A program made the translations under genes and the position numbers. Positions 26,091 through 34,512 of a DNA stretch of 64,000 bases are shown here, one piece after another. The stretch's first letter is position 1. Each line of letters opens with the position of its first letter. The notes beneath the pieces were generated by a model. That model did no database searches and was not told the origin of the DNA. It worked only from the letters and a program-made list of their open reading frames with translations. The stretch comes from Methylotenera sp965234545 (GTDB lineage Bacteria > Pseudomonadota > Gammaproteobacteria > Burkholderiales > Methylophilaceae): contig OZ248348.1 in NCBI GenBank assembly GCA_965234545.1, positions 372,001-436,000 of the forward strand. The letters run 5' to 3'.

Positions 26091-27350
26091 ATGATGCCAC
26101 CCATGACGACAGCCACACCGCCTTTTGCCATTACTTTGCCAGCCGATCGCCAGCAGCGTTTGCATTTTATGCGCTCGCTGTTTAGCTCGCATGCGGGCGA
26201 CGATTTGACGGATGCGTGGCCGGGTGGTCGCGCTGAGGGATTGCGCAGGCTGGCCCATATGCAACCGCTTGCCTATGGCAAAAACCGTAATTTCTTGGAT
26301 GGCCAAGTCACCCGATTGTCGCCTTATTTGCGCCACGGCTGCTTAAATCTAGGCGAGGCCATTCAGGCGACTAAGCAATTGGCTAGCAGCGGCGCAGACA
26401 AGCTTTTATTTGAATTTGCCTGGCGCGATTATTGGCGCAAAGTCTGGTACGCACACGGTCATGCCATAGCTTCGGACATGGAGCCGGAAAAAGTGCGCTT
26501 GCGCAGACTGCCCGTGAACGACGACGTGCAGGCGGCGGCTACTGGTTTGCCCTGCATGGATCACTTTGTGCAAACGCTAAAGCAGAGCGGCTATCTACAT
26601 AATCACGCACGCATGTGGTTAGCCAGTTACTTGGTGCATTGGCGTGGCGTGGATTGGCGTGCAGGCGCCAGTTGGATGCAGCGCTTGTTATTGGATGGGG
26701 ATCAGGCCTCGAATAATTTATCTTGGCAATGGGTGGCGTCGACTTTTGGCAGCAAGCCGTATTTTTTTAATAAAGAAAATTTAAGTAAATACAGCGCGAA
26801 TCAATTTTGCCAAAATTGCCAAGCAGCTTGCCCGTTTGATGGCAGCTACGAAGCCTTAAGCGATCGCTTGTTTGAACCCAGCAGCGCGCCAGTAAAAATT
26901 GTCAAAAATCCCACGCTTAAACCTGGCCCTAAGATTGCCGGTCAACACACCGTCGTATTGTTTCACGATGAAATGCTCTCTAGCGAGAACGCTTGTTATG
27001 GCATGCCGCACAAGAAAGTGTTTGTTTTTGACCCGGATCTACAGCAGGAGTGGGCCTTGCATCGATTGCAATTTATCGCCGATTGCTTGATGGAGATGCC
27101 CGAGGTGGAAGTCTGGGTGGGTCACACAAGTGATGTGTTGGCAGCGCTTGGGGTGGCCACCCTTATTACACAAAACACGCCCAATCTTATGCTAAAAGGC
27201 TTGCTGCAAGCCTACCAAGTCGACTACCAAGACGAACCGCTAGCCTACGATGCCGAGCTGGCTAATAAGATCACGGCAAAAGACTTAAAGCGCTTTTCAA
27301 AATATTGGGCCATCGTAGGGCCGGCTATCCTCAAGCCGGAAGCAGACTAG
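26091..27350 (+). CDS. Photolyase-like flavoprotein with FAD domain first and antenna-like domain last
   Basis: A 419-residue protein related to CRY-DASH/photolyases. Residues about 20-275 match the helical FAD-binding domain: LSPYLRHGCLNLGEA, EFAWRDYWR, YLHNHARMWLASYLVHW and DGDQASNNLSWQWVAST correspond to FAD- and DNA-contact segments of the family, followed by CQNCQAACPF. The usual N-terminal antenna domain is absent; instead residues about 286-419 form a Rossmann-like domain (TVVLFHDEML, KVFVFDPDLQQEW, VEVWVGHTSDVL) that resembles the photolyase N-terminal domain. The order is thus reversed. Candidate starts are 26091, 26094 and 26103; no ribosome site decides. Function inferred only: flavin photoreceptor or photolyase-derived enzyme. 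Confidence 0.75.
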   Translation: MMPPMTTATPPFAITLPADRQQRLHFMRSLFSSHAGDDLTDAWPGGRAEGLRRLAHMQPLAYGKNRNFLDGQVTRLSPYLRHGCLNLGEAIQATKQLASSGADKLLFEFAWRDYWRKVWYAHGHAIASDMEPEKVRLRRLPVNDDVQAAATGLPCMDHFVQTLKQSGYLHNHARMWLASYLVHWRGVDWRAGASWMQRLLLDGDQASNNLSWQWVASTFGSKPYFFNKENLSKYSANQFCQNCQAACPFDGSYEALSDRLFEPSSAPVKIVKNPTLKPGPKIAGQHTVVLFHDEMLSSENACYGMPHKKVFVFDPDLQQEWALHRLQFIADCLMEMPEVEVWVGHTSDVLAALGVATLITQNTPNLMLKGLLQAYQVDYQDEPLAYDAELANKITAKDLKRFSKYWAIVGPAILKPEAD

Positions 27351-27363
27351 ACTGGGCTGCATT

Positions 27364-27819
27364 TTATAGGGTCAAGGCGGCGGCGATGATCAAACAGCTG
27401 GCGGCGACAAAACTCAAATGAAAACGCAAGCGCATGTACCAGGTAGGCATGCCCACGCTTTTGGCTAGGTAGGCATCTTGCATAAAATTGCCGGCAAAAA
27501 AGGCCGCCATGACTAACATGCCGTCAAAACTGGCGACGAATAACGCCACCCATGCGACTAATGCTGGAATGATGCTCCAAGCAAAGCCCCAGCGCTTTTG
27601 ATTGAGAGTCAGATCCACCAAGGTCATGGCAAATGCCCAATGCAAGGCCCCAACAAAGCTCAGTATCACCGCCGCGTAAGTCATTAAAAAATGCAACCAC
27701 AAGGCCGTGTGCGGTGCGTCGAACCACAGCAATAGCGTGGGAATGACAAAAGGCAATAAGCCAAGGTAGCCTAAGGTGCTGGCGAAAAAAGCCGGCTGTT
27801 GAGATGAGGACTGTTGCAT
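27364..27819 (-). CDS. DUF3429 membrane protein
   Basis: A 151-residue inner-membrane protein with about four to five helices; the segment FVGALHWAFAM with its central HW is the hallmark of the DUF3429 family. No biochemical role is known. It is convergent with the photolyase-like gene (13 bases between stops). It lies next to the flavoprotein pair, which may be meaningful or may be chance. Confidence 0.8.
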   Translation of the reverse strand: MQQSSSQQPAFFASTLGYLGLLPFVIPTLLLWFDAPHTALWLHFLMTYAAVILSFVGALHWAFAMTLVDLTLNQKRWGFAWSIIPALVAWVALFVASFDGMLVMAAFFAGNFMQDAYLAKSVGMPTWYMRLRFHLSFVAASCLIIAAALTL

Positions 27820-27840
27820 GATGGGTTTCCTAAAACACGT

Positions 27841-28311
27841 TTAAGGTTGGGCTGGCGTGACTGGGTTGCCGTTAACGTAATTGGTTTGGTAGCGCACGCT
27901 GCCGTCTTTATTCCAGGCCGTTTCTAGGCCTTCTTTCTTGCCATTAACGAATTCAGCCTGCACGCGCATTTGCCCGTCTTCATACCATTGCGTAAAGCTG
28001 CCGTGTTCCAGGCCGTCTTTGTAGTAGGCGGCTAATTTTAGTTGGCCACTTTCATACCATTGCTGCCATACGCCGTCTTCTTTGTCGTCTAGGTAATGGG
28101 TTTGAATATAGAGTTTGCCGCTGGCATACCAAAATGTTTCCAAGCCTTGCTTTTTACCTTTGATCACGCTGATTTCGTATTTGGGTTTGCCGTCAGCAAA
28201 GTACTCTCTTTGCGTGCCCGTGAAATTTTTATCGAAGATGCTTTGGGCGGAGCCGGCTAAACTGGCTAGGCTTAATAGGATGGCCGTGGCCATGGTGTAG
28301 AGTGTTTTCAT
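27841..28311 (-). CDS. Periplasmic MORN-repeat (YwqK-like) protein
   Basis: A 156-residue protein with a cleavable signal (about residues 1-23, ending GSAQS) and five tandem MORN_2-type repeats of about 23 residues with the pattern WYxSGxLxxxxxYxDGxxxGxxxxW. Many database relatives are named YwqK-family antitoxins, but no toxin gene is adjacent here and the signal peptide argues for an exported repeat protein. It is 21 bases from the DUF3429 gene on the same strand and is upstream of it in transcription. Function unknown. Confidence 0.75.
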   Translation of the reverse strand: MKTLYTMATAILLSLASLAGSAQSIFDKNFTGTQREYFADGKPKYEISVIKGKKQGLETFWYASGKLYIQTHYLDDKEDGVWQQWYESGQLKLAAYYKDGLEHGSFTQWYEDGQMRVQAEFVNGKKEGLETAWNKDGSVRYQTNYVNGNPVTPAQP

Positions 28312-28483
28312 TGGTTTTGCGCTAATAGTAAAATGACCGTTCTATGAGGCTATTTTCACCGATTTGTTCCCCAATCCATCAATGCCCTTGCTGGCTATAT
28401 TTAGCTAGGTTTTTGCGCTACCATGTTTTAAAAACCAAGCATCTAAATCTTTAGCTACAACTATTTAAACAGGAAAATCTGCC

Positions 28484-29494
28484 ATGAACAACAAAGCCAT
28501 TATTCTTCAAGCCGGCGGTGGTTACGACAAAGTTACGCTTGGCACCCGTGCCGCAGCCGAAGCTAAAGCCGGTGAAATCACCGTGCGTTTGCACGCCAAC
28601 TCCCTTAACTACCATGACTTTGCCGTGGTCAGCGGTATGTGGGGCCCCAGCGAGGCCAGAATCCCCATGGCCGATGGTGCCGGGGTGGTCACGGCGGTGG
28701 GCGACGGCGTCAGCGAATTCAAAGTAGGCGATCACGTGGTCAGCACCTTTTTCCCTACTTGGTTAGCCGGTGAGCCCTTGGTGGAAGGCTTTGCCACTAC
28801 CCCAGGCGATGGCGTGGACGGTTATGCCCGTGAAATTGTTACCGCCAGCACCAATGCCTTTACCTTAGCGCCTAAAGGCTGGAGTCATGTGGAATCGTCT
28901 ACTCTAACCACGGCGGCCTTAACAGCATGGCGTGCCATGATGTGCGACGATGCCTTAAAACCCGGTGACACGGTGTTGGTGCAAGGCACCGGTGGCGTGT
29001 CTATTTTTGCCTTGCAGTTTGCCAAAATGGCCGGCGCCACCGTCATTGCCACTTCATCCAGCGACGCTAAATTAGATAGACTCAAAGCCATGGGAGCCGA
29101 CCACTTAATTAATTACCGCAAGACCGCTAACTGGGGTGAATTGGCGCGTGACATCACAGGCGGACGCGGTGTGGATCATGTGGTGGAAGTGGGCGGCCCG
29201 GCCACCTTAAATCAATCTATGTTGGCGGCGCGAGTAGGCGCGCACATTTCCGTTATCGGCATCTTGACTGGCTTAGGCGGCGACGTGTCCATCGTCACCG
29301 CCTTGATTAAGCAACTGCGACTGCAAGGCTTAATAGTCGGCAACCGCAGTCAGCAACAAGACATGGTCAAAGCCATCGATGCCAATGGCATGCGCCCTAT
29401 AGTAGACAAGGTATTCCCGCTAGAGAACATAGTGGATGCGTTTAAATACCAAGAAAGCAATCAACATTTCGGGAAGATTTGCTTGGAGATGTAA
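28484..29494 (+). CDS. Medium-chain dehydrogenase/reductase, quinone-oxidoreductase-like
   Basis: A 336-residue NAD(P)-dependent oxidoreductase of the MDR superfamily. The N-terminal GroES-like domain (SLNYHDFAVVSG, MADGAGVVTAVGDGV) lacks the zinc-binding cysteines of alcohol dehydrogenases, and the Rossmann domain has the nucleotide loop VLVQGTGGVSIFALQFAKMAGA and TSSSDAKLDRLKAMGADH. This fits NADPH:quinone reductase-like or crotonyl/enal reductases; the substrate is unknown. It is a single-gene unit with a good terminator behind it. Confidence 0.87.
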   Translation: MNNKAIILQAGGGYDKVTLGTRAAAEAKAGEITVRLHANSLNYHDFAVVSGMWGPSEARIPMADGAGVVTAVGDGVSEFKVGDHVVSTFFPTWLAGEPLVEGFATTPGDGVDGYAREIVTASTNAFTLAPKGWSHVESSTLTTAALTAWRAMMCDDALKPGDTVLVQGTGGVSIFALQFAKMAGATVIATSSSDAKLDRLKAMGADHLINYRKTANWGELARDITGGRGVDHVVEVGGPATLNQSMLAARVGAHISVIGILTGLGGDVSIVTALIKQLRLQGLIVGNRSQQQDMVKAIDANGMRPIVDKVFPLENIVDAFKYQESNQHFGKICLEM

Positions 29495-29545
29495 GGCGGT
29501 TTAATCAGTCAAAATAATCAAGCTAAATAGATGGCCTTAAACAGT

Positions 29546-29577
29546 AAAAACCCAGCCGAATTTCAACTGGGTTTTTT
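29546..29577 (+). terminator. Rho-independent terminator after the MDR gene
   Basis: AAAACCCAG stem, 11-base loop, CTGGGTTTTTT tail. Clear intrinsic terminator. Confidence 0.85.
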
Positions 29578-29657
29578 ATTGGCTAAGCCAGGCAGGTGGG
29601 AGACGAGGCGGGGCTATTTTGCTATACTAAGCGCTGTTGTTTAACCCTGAATTTGAT

Positions 29658-29697
29658 GGGGTGTTAGCGCAGCGGGTAGGGCGGCAGACGCCTTACT
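29658..29697 (+). pseudogene. tRNA-Lys-like 5' fragment (degenerate)
   Basis: About 40 bases starting GGGGTGTTAGCGCAGC and continuing GGGTAGGGCGGCAGAC align base for base with the first half of the tRNA-Lys gene at 24303 with only about seven substitutions, including acceptor strand and D-arm. No matching anticodon stem, T-arm or CCA follows, so it cannot fold as a tRNA. A TATACT box (about 29622) lies upstream. It sits in the 338-base gap before ccmA, within which nothing else but the small ORF at 29723 is seen. Confidence 0.5.
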
Positions 29698-29722
29698 AAA
29701 GTGTGGCTAAGACCTAAAAAAT

Positions 29723-29839
29723 ATGAATGCCTGCCATTTTTCAATCACCTCTAGCATTAAGCTGCCCTTAAATTTGCTGGGCTACGTTAGCGCCATCGAT
29801 GGTCATCAAGTCCATCATTCGCAGGACCAACTATGCTAA
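29723..29839 (+). CDS. Possible 38-codon ORF overlapping the ccmA start
   Basis: ATG at 29723 opens a 38-residue frame (starts MNACHFSITSSIK, ends DQLC) whose stop lies just inside ccmA (overlap of 7 bases). Such overlap would allow translational coupling, but there is no ribosome site, no recognised family and weak coding character. Recorded as a possibility only. Confidence 0.2.
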   Translation: MNACHFSITSSIKLPLNLLGYVSAIDGHQVHHSQDQLC

Positions 29840-30450
29840 CAGCCCAAGGCTTGGCCTGCGTTCGTGGCGACCGTCTGCTGTTTAAAGACCTGGGCTTTAC
29901 GCTTGAAGCCGGCAGCTTGCTTTATGTCTTAGGCGAAAATGGCAGCGGCAAAAGCAGTTTATTGCGCATGCTGTGTGGCTTGTTAATGCCCGAGCAGGGC
30001 GAGATTTTATGGGCAGGCAAATCGATTAAAAACCATGCCGAGCAGTATTTGCCAAACTTGAAGTACCTAGGGCACCTAAACGGCCTGAAGGACGACTTAA
30101 CGGCTTTGGAGAATTTGCAGATGGGTGCCCGCATCGCTGGCCAAGACGTCACGGCTGCGGCTGCCTTGGCTGCGTTGAGCGCTATAGGCATAGCCCGCTG
30201 TGCGAATTTGCCAGTGCGGGTGTTGTCGCAAGGGCAGAAAAGACGGGTGGCCTTGGCCGCCTTATGGCTAAGTCGCAGCCCATTATGGATTTTAGACGAG
30301 CCGTTTGCGGCCTTAGATGTGGCGGCCACCGAGGTGTTGGCCGCGCGTATTAGCGAGCACTTGGCGGCGGGCGGCATGACCATTTTGACCAGCCATCAAG
30401 ACGTGCCCATTCAGGCCAAATCCACTGTTAGCTTAAGTTTAAGCGCATGA
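29833..30450 (+). CDS. ccmA: Haem exporter ATPase CcmA
   Basis: CcmA is the ABC ATPase that, with CcmB, powers release of haem-loaded CcmE in System I cytochrome c maturation. The 205-residue protein has Walker A GENGSGKSS, the signature VLSQGQKRRVALA (Q instead of the SGGQ consensus, usual for CcmA), Walker B LWILDEPF and the switch histidine TSHQD. Length is typical. It opens the ccmABCDEFGHI operon and overlaps ccmB by four bases. Confidence 0.96.
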   Translation: MLTAQGLACVRGDRLLFKDLGFTLEAGSLLYVLGENGSGKSSLLRMLCGLLMPEQGEILWAGKSIKNHAEQYLPNLKYLGHLNGLKDDLTALENLQMGARIAGQDVTAAAALAALSAIGIARCANLPVRVLSQGQKRRVALAALWLSRSPLWILDEPFAALDVAATEVLAARISEHLAAGGMTILTSHQDVPIQAKSTVSLSLSA

Positions 30451-31115
30451 ATCAGACCTGGCTTACCTTGTTAAGACGTGACTTGCTGCTGGCATTGCGC
30501 CGCCGCTCGGACATTGCCACGACGCTGTTTTTCTTCGTCATCGTGTCCAGTTTGTTCCCGCTTGGTATAGGGCCGGAGCCGGCCGTATTAAGCAGCATTG
30601 CGCCTGGCGTGTTGTGGGTGGCGGCCTTGTTAGCCGGCATGATTTCGCTTAGCCGCCTATTTGCAGCCGATTTTGCCGATGGCAGCTTGGAGCAAATGCT
30701 GTTGGCGCCGCAGCCTTTAGCTTGGTTGGTCAGCGCAAAAATTTTCGCGCATTGGCTGGTGTGTGGCTTGCCGGTGGTGCTGTTGGCCCCCTTAATTGGA
30801 TTGCAGTACGCCTTGCCGAACGATGCCTTATGGGTACTGGTCTATTCCTTGTTGCTGGGCACGCCGACCTTAAGTTTAATTGGTGCCATAGGCGCCGCCT
30901 TGACCCTAGGCGTGCGTGGCAGCGGTTTATTGGTGGCCTTATTGGTCTTGCCTTTATACATCCCGACCCTGATATTTGGTGCCGGGGCGGTGGCGGCCAG
31001 TCAGCATGGCATGAGTGCAGAAGCGCACCTTTCCTTGTTGGCCGCGGTCTCATTGTTGTCCTTGGTGTTGGCACCGCTCGCGACCGCCGCCGCCTTACGC
31101 ATTTCTGTAGAGTAG
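30447..31115 (+). CDS. ccmB: Haem exporter permease CcmB
   Basis: CcmB is the six-helix membrane partner of CcmA. The 222-residue protein contains LLRRDLLLALRRRSD at the N terminus, then alternating hydrophobic helices and the LVLPLYIPTLIFGAGAV motif near the end, characteristic of the family. It overlaps ccmA by four bases (ATGA) and precedes ccmC by seven, so the three are tightly coupled. Confidence 0.95.
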   Translation: MNQTWLTLLRRDLLLALRRRSDIATTLFFFVIVSSLFPLGIGPEPAVLSSIAPGVLWVAALLAGMISLSRLFAADFADGSLEQMLLAPQPLAWLVSAKIFAHWLVCGLPVVLLAPLIGLQYALPNDALWVLVYSLLLGTPTLSLIGAIGAALTLGVRGSGLLVALLVLPLYIPTLIFGAGAVAASQHGMSAEAHLSLLAAVSLLSLVLAPLATAAALRISVE

Positions 31116-31122
31116 AGTCACT

Positions 31123-31866
31123 ATGCACATGAATTGGTTTAAGTATTCTTCCCCGCAAACGTTTTACCCGCTGGCCGGCAAATTGATCCCTTGGTTTTTT
31201 TTGGCAGCAACTTTGCTTTGCGTTGTTGGGCTGTACGTGAGTTTCGCCATCGCGCCCACTGATTTCCAGCAGGGTGAGGCCTACCGTATTATTTTTGTGC
31301 ACGTGCCGGCAGCTTGGATGTCCATGTTTATCTATCTGGTGATGGCGGGCTGGGCGGCCATGGGCTTGGCCCTCAATGCTAGGTTGTCGGCCATGATGGC
31401 GCAAGCCTTGGCGCCGACTGGCGCCATGTTCACTTTGCTGGCTTTAGTCACCGGTTCCCTTTGGGGTAAGCCTATGTGGGGCACTTGGTGGGTATGGGAC
31501 GCGCGCTTAACCTCCGAATTGATTTTATTGTTTTTGTACTTAGGCTTCATTGCCTTGCAATCGTCCATAGATGACCCGCGCCGTGCTGATCGAGCCGGTG
31601 CCTTGTTGGCCCTGGTTGGGGTGGTCAACGTGCCCATCATTTACTTCTCGGTAAAATGGTGGAACACCTTGCACCAAGGCTCCACCATCAATATGGGCGT
31701 GGCGCCTAAGATGGCCGCCACCATGCTGCTTGGCATGCTGTTGATGGCCTTGGCTTTTTGGATGTACAGCGTCGCCGTGGCCTTAATGCGCGTGCGCTGC
31801 ATCATGCTAGAACGCGAGCGCAGCAGTGACTGGGTGAAAGCCTTATCCGCGAAAGGGGGCAAATAA
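31123..31866 (+). CDS. ccmC: Haem handling protein CcmC
   Basis: CcmC loads haem from the membrane onto the chaperone CcmE. The 247-residue, six-helix protein has the WWD tryptophan-rich periplasmic motif WGTWWVWDARLTSEL (about residues 119-133) and flanking histidines (FVHVPAAW and WWNTLHQGSTI) that ligate haem. It is shorter than CcmF and correctly placed. Its TAA stop shares one base with the ccmD ATG. Confidence 0.97.
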   Translation: MHMNWFKYSSPQTFYPLAGKLIPWFFLAATLLCVVGLYVSFAIAPTDFQQGEAYRIIFVHVPAAWMSMFIYLVMAGWAAMGLALNARLSAMMAQALAPTGAMFTLLALVTGSLWGKPMWGTWWVWDARLTSELILLFLYLGFIALQSSIDDPRRADRAGALLALVGVVNVPIIYFSVKWWNTLHQGSTINMGVAPKMAATMLLGMLLMALAFWMYSVAVALMRVRCIMLERERSSDWVKALSAKGGK

Positions 31867-32033
31867 TGCAGTGGGCAAGTTGGTCGGCTTTTTTCAATAT
31901 GGGCGGTTACGCCTTTTATGTGTGGTTTTCTTTTGGTTTGACGGCACTATGTGTGCTGTGGGAAGTCTATGCCCTTCGTCAACGCAGTCGCGATGCCTTG
32001 CATTTAGCGCAATTATTAGCACAGGATGAATAG
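31866..32033 (+). CDS. ccmD: Haem exporter protein CcmD
   Basis: CcmD is a small single-helix protein that joins CcmC and CcmE and is needed to release holo-CcmE. This 55-residue ORF begins MQWASWSAFFNMGGYAFYVW; the GGYAFYVW segment before the helix and the arginine-rich tail (LRQRSRDAL) are diagnostic. The start codon overlaps the ccmC stop (TAATG), and the end runs into the ccmE start region. It is short and easily missed by automatic callers. Confidence 0.93.
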   Translation: MQWASWSAFFNMGGYAFYVWFSFGLTALCVLWEVYALRQRSRDALHLAQLLAQDE

Positions 32034-32034
32034 C

Positions 32035-32490
32035 ATGCTTAAAGCACGACACAAACGCTTTATTTTAATTGGCATAGGTTTGGCCTTAATAGGCTTGGCC
32101 GCCATGCTGATATTGAATGCCTTTCAAAGCAATATGGTGTTTTTCTACACGCCCAGCCAAGTGGCTAAAGGCGAGGTGCCGCACAACACCGGTTTCCGCA
32201 TAGGCGGTTTGGTGGAAGTGGGCAGCATTAAGCGCGGCGACGACGGCTTAACGGTGCATTTTGTTATTACCGACACCGCGCACACCGTGCCGGTGGAATA
32301 CAAAGGCGTGTTGCCGGATTTGTTTAAAGAAGGCAAAGGCGTGGTGGCGCAGGGCAGCGTGGGTGCAGACGGCTTGTTTGTGGCCAGCGAAGTGTTGGCA
32401 AAACACGATGAAAACTACATGCCACCAGAAGCGGCGGCTGCATTAAAAAGTGCCCAAGAACAAAGTAAAACCTTAGTCATGCCCAAGTAA
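32035..32490 (+). CDS. ccmE: Haem chaperone CcmE
   Basis: CcmE is the periplasmic, membrane-anchored haem chaperone that binds haem covalently through one histidine. I start at the ATG at 32035, which has AGGA eight bases upstream and gives MLKARHKRF; an in-frame ATG at 32026 overlaps ccmD. The 151-residue protein has one N-terminal helix and an OB-fold domain ending with LAKHDENYMPPE, which carries the haem-binding His and the conserved tyrosine. Length is usual. Confidence 0.96.
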   Translation: MLKARHKRFILIGIGLALIGLAAMLILNAFQSNMVFFYTPSQVAKGEVPHNTGFRIGGLVEVGSIKRGDDGLTVHFVITDTAHTVPVEYKGVLPDLFKEGKGVVAQGSVGADGLFVASEVLAKHDENYMPPEAAAALKSAQEQSKTLVMPK

Positions 32491-32541
32491 TGTGGCATGG
32501 CATTCTAACAAGCACACACCTTAATCTAAAAGGACTTATAC

Positions 32542-34512
32542 GTGATTCCTGAAATTGGCCATTTTTCCCTGATTCTAGCCTTGCTGGTGGCGCTGACATT
32601 GGGCAGTTTCCCCATTATCGGTGCGGCGCGTGGTAACACGGTGTGGATGGGATTAGCCAAACCCTTGTCGGCATTGCAGTTTGCCTTAATCGGCTTTTCT
32701 TTTCTGTGTTTGGCTTACGCCTTTGCGGCTAAAGATTACTCGGTGGTGTACGTGGCCAACAACTCCAATTCGCAGTTGCCATTGCAATTTCGCATCGCTG
32801 CCGTGTGGGGCGGTCATGAAGGGTCGTTGTTGCTGTGGGCCTTGATTTTAAGCGTGTGGACGTTGGCCGTTAGCCTGTTTTCTAAGCACATACCCGATGC
32901 CATGCGTGCGCGTATATTGGGCGTGATGGGCTTAATCAGCGTGGGCTTTTTACTGTTTATGCTGATGGTGTCCAACCCGTTTGATCGCTTAATGCCGGCG
33001 GCCTTGGATGGCAAAGATTTAAACCCATTGCTGCAAGACCCGGGCATGATCTTTCATCCGCCTATGTTGTACATGGGCTACGTGGGCTTTTCCGTGGCCT
33101 TTGCTTTTTCCATTGCGGCCCTGTTAGGTGGCCAGCTGGATGCGGCATGGGCGCGCTGGTCGCGGCCATGGACCATCATGGCTTGGGTGTTTTTAACCGT
33201 CGGCATCATGGCCGGCAGTAACTGGGCGTATTACGAGCTAGGCTGGGGCGGTTGGTGGTTTTGGGATGCAGTGGAAAATGCTTCCTTTATGCCTTGGTTG
33301 GTGGGCACCGCACTCATGCATTCGTTAGCTGTTACAGAAAAGCGCGGCAGCTTTAAAGCCTGGACGGTGTTGTTGGCCATTTGTGCTTTTTCATTGAGTT
33401 TATTGGGCACGTTTTTAGTCCGTTCCGGCGTGCTCACTTCCGTGCATGCCTTTGCCACCGATCCTAGACGCGGTGTGTTTATCCTGGCCTTTTTGGTGGT
33501 GGTGATAGGCGGCTCCTTGCTGCTGTTCGCTTGGCGCGCCAGCAAAGTAGGGCGTGGCGGTAAATTTGACGTGGTGTCCCGCGAGAGCTTCTTGTTGGCC
33601 AACAACGTGTTGCTGGCGGTGGCCGCATTGTCCGTTTTGTTGGGCACGCTTTACCCCTTATTTTTAGACGCATTGAATTTAGGCAAAATCTCCGTCGGCG
33701 TGCCTTACTTTGACGCGGTATTTGCACCACTGATGGCGCCGGCGGTGTTCTTGATGGGCGTTGGCCCCATCGCCAGATGGAAAGACGCGGCCTTGCCAGA
33801 ACTGGTCGTGCGTCTGCGTTGGGCCTTGGCGATCAGCGCCATCACGGCCATTGTTCTGCCACTGCTATTAGGCAATTTAACCCCCATGATAGGTTTGGGT
33901 TTGTTCTTGGCTTTTTGGGTGTTTGCCAGCACCGCGCAATTGGTTTACCAGCGCTTGCGTCAATCCGAGGGTGGCTTGTTGGCTGGCATCGCTGCCAGCT
34001 CACGCTCATGGTGGGGCATGGTGATTGCACACTTAGGCATAGCCGTGTTTGTTTTAGGTGTGACGGTGGTAAAAGGCTTTGAATCAGAAATTGCCGTAAA
34101 AATGCACCCGGGCGACGTGGCGCATTTGGCCGGGTACGACTTTAGGTTTGATGGCGTGCAAAGCCGTAATGGCCCAAATTACACGGCCAGTCATGGGCAA
34201 ATTCATGTCAGCAAAAACGGCGTGTTGCGCACCGTGCTCGAGCCGGAAAAAAGGTTGTATACCGTCACTAACATGCCCATGAGTGAAGCCGGCATCAGCC
34301 CGCATTTAATACACGATTTGTATGCCTCCTTGGGTGAGCCATTGGATGGCGGGGCATGGAGTGTGCGCATCTACCACAAGCCTATGGTGGAGTGGATTTG
34401 GTTCGGTTGCTTGATGATGGCTTTTGGCGGCTTGCTAGCCATGTCAGACAAACGCTACCGTTTGAATAAACAGGCTAAATCAGCCGCCGCTGGCCAAGGT
34501 CAACGCGCATGA
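32542..34512 (+). CDS. ccmF: Cytochrome c haem lyase subunit CcmF
   Basis: CcmF attaches haem to apocytochrome c together with CcmH/CcmI. The 656-residue protein begins with GTG (AAAGGA upstream) and has about 14-15 helices, the WWD motif WGGWWFWDAVENASFMPW (about residues 234-251), and haem-ligand histidines around VWGGHEGSLLLW and MHSLAVTEKRG. A periplasmic domain near the C terminus precedes the last helix. Length matches the family. Overlaps ccmG by four bases. Confidence 0.97.
   Translation: MIPEIGHFSLILALLVALTLGSFPIIGAARGNTVWMGLAKPLSALQFALIGFSFLCLAYAFAAKDYSVVYVANNSNSQLPLQFRIAAVWGGHEGSLLLWALILSVWTLAVSLFSKHIPDAMRARILGVMGLISVGFLLFMLMVSNPFDRLMPAALDGKDLNPLLQDPGMIFHPPMLYMGYVGFSVAFAFSIAALLGGQLDAAWARWSRPWTIMAWVFLTVGIMAGSNWAYYELGWGGWWFWDAVENASFMPWLVGTALMHSLAVTEKRGSFKAWTVLLAICAFSLSLLGTFLVRSGVLTSVHAFATDPRRGVFILAFLVVVIGGSLLLFAWRASKVGRGGKFDVVSRESFLLANNVLLAVAALSVLLGTLYPLFLDALNLGKISVGVPYFDAVFAPLMAPAVFLMGVGPIARWKDAALPELVVRLRWALAISAITAIVLPLLLGNLTPMIGLGLFLAFWVFASTAQLVYQRLRQSEGGLLAGIAASSRSWWGMVIAHLGIAVFVLGVTVVKGFESEIAVKMHPGDVAHLAGYDFRFDGVQSRNGPNYTASHGQIHVSKNGVLRTVLEPEKRLYTVTNMPMSEAGISPHLIHDLYASLGEPLDGGAWSVRIYHKPMVEWIWFGCLMMAFGGLLAMSDKRYRLNKQAKSAAAGQGQRA

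Noticed and set aside
27841..28311. Toxin-antitoxin module suggested by the YwqK-like name
   Set aside because: The protein has a signal peptide and MORN repeats and no toxin gene is adjacent, so an antitoxin role is not supported.
29658..29733. Functional tRNA before ccmA
   Set aside because: Only acceptor 5' strand and D-arm resemble a tRNA; no anticodon stem, T-arm or CCA.
30730..31404. 224-residue minus-strand ORF
   Set aside because: Antisense to ccmB/ccmC, Arg/His/Pro-rich composition typical of a shadow frame; ccm genes on the plus strand are certain.
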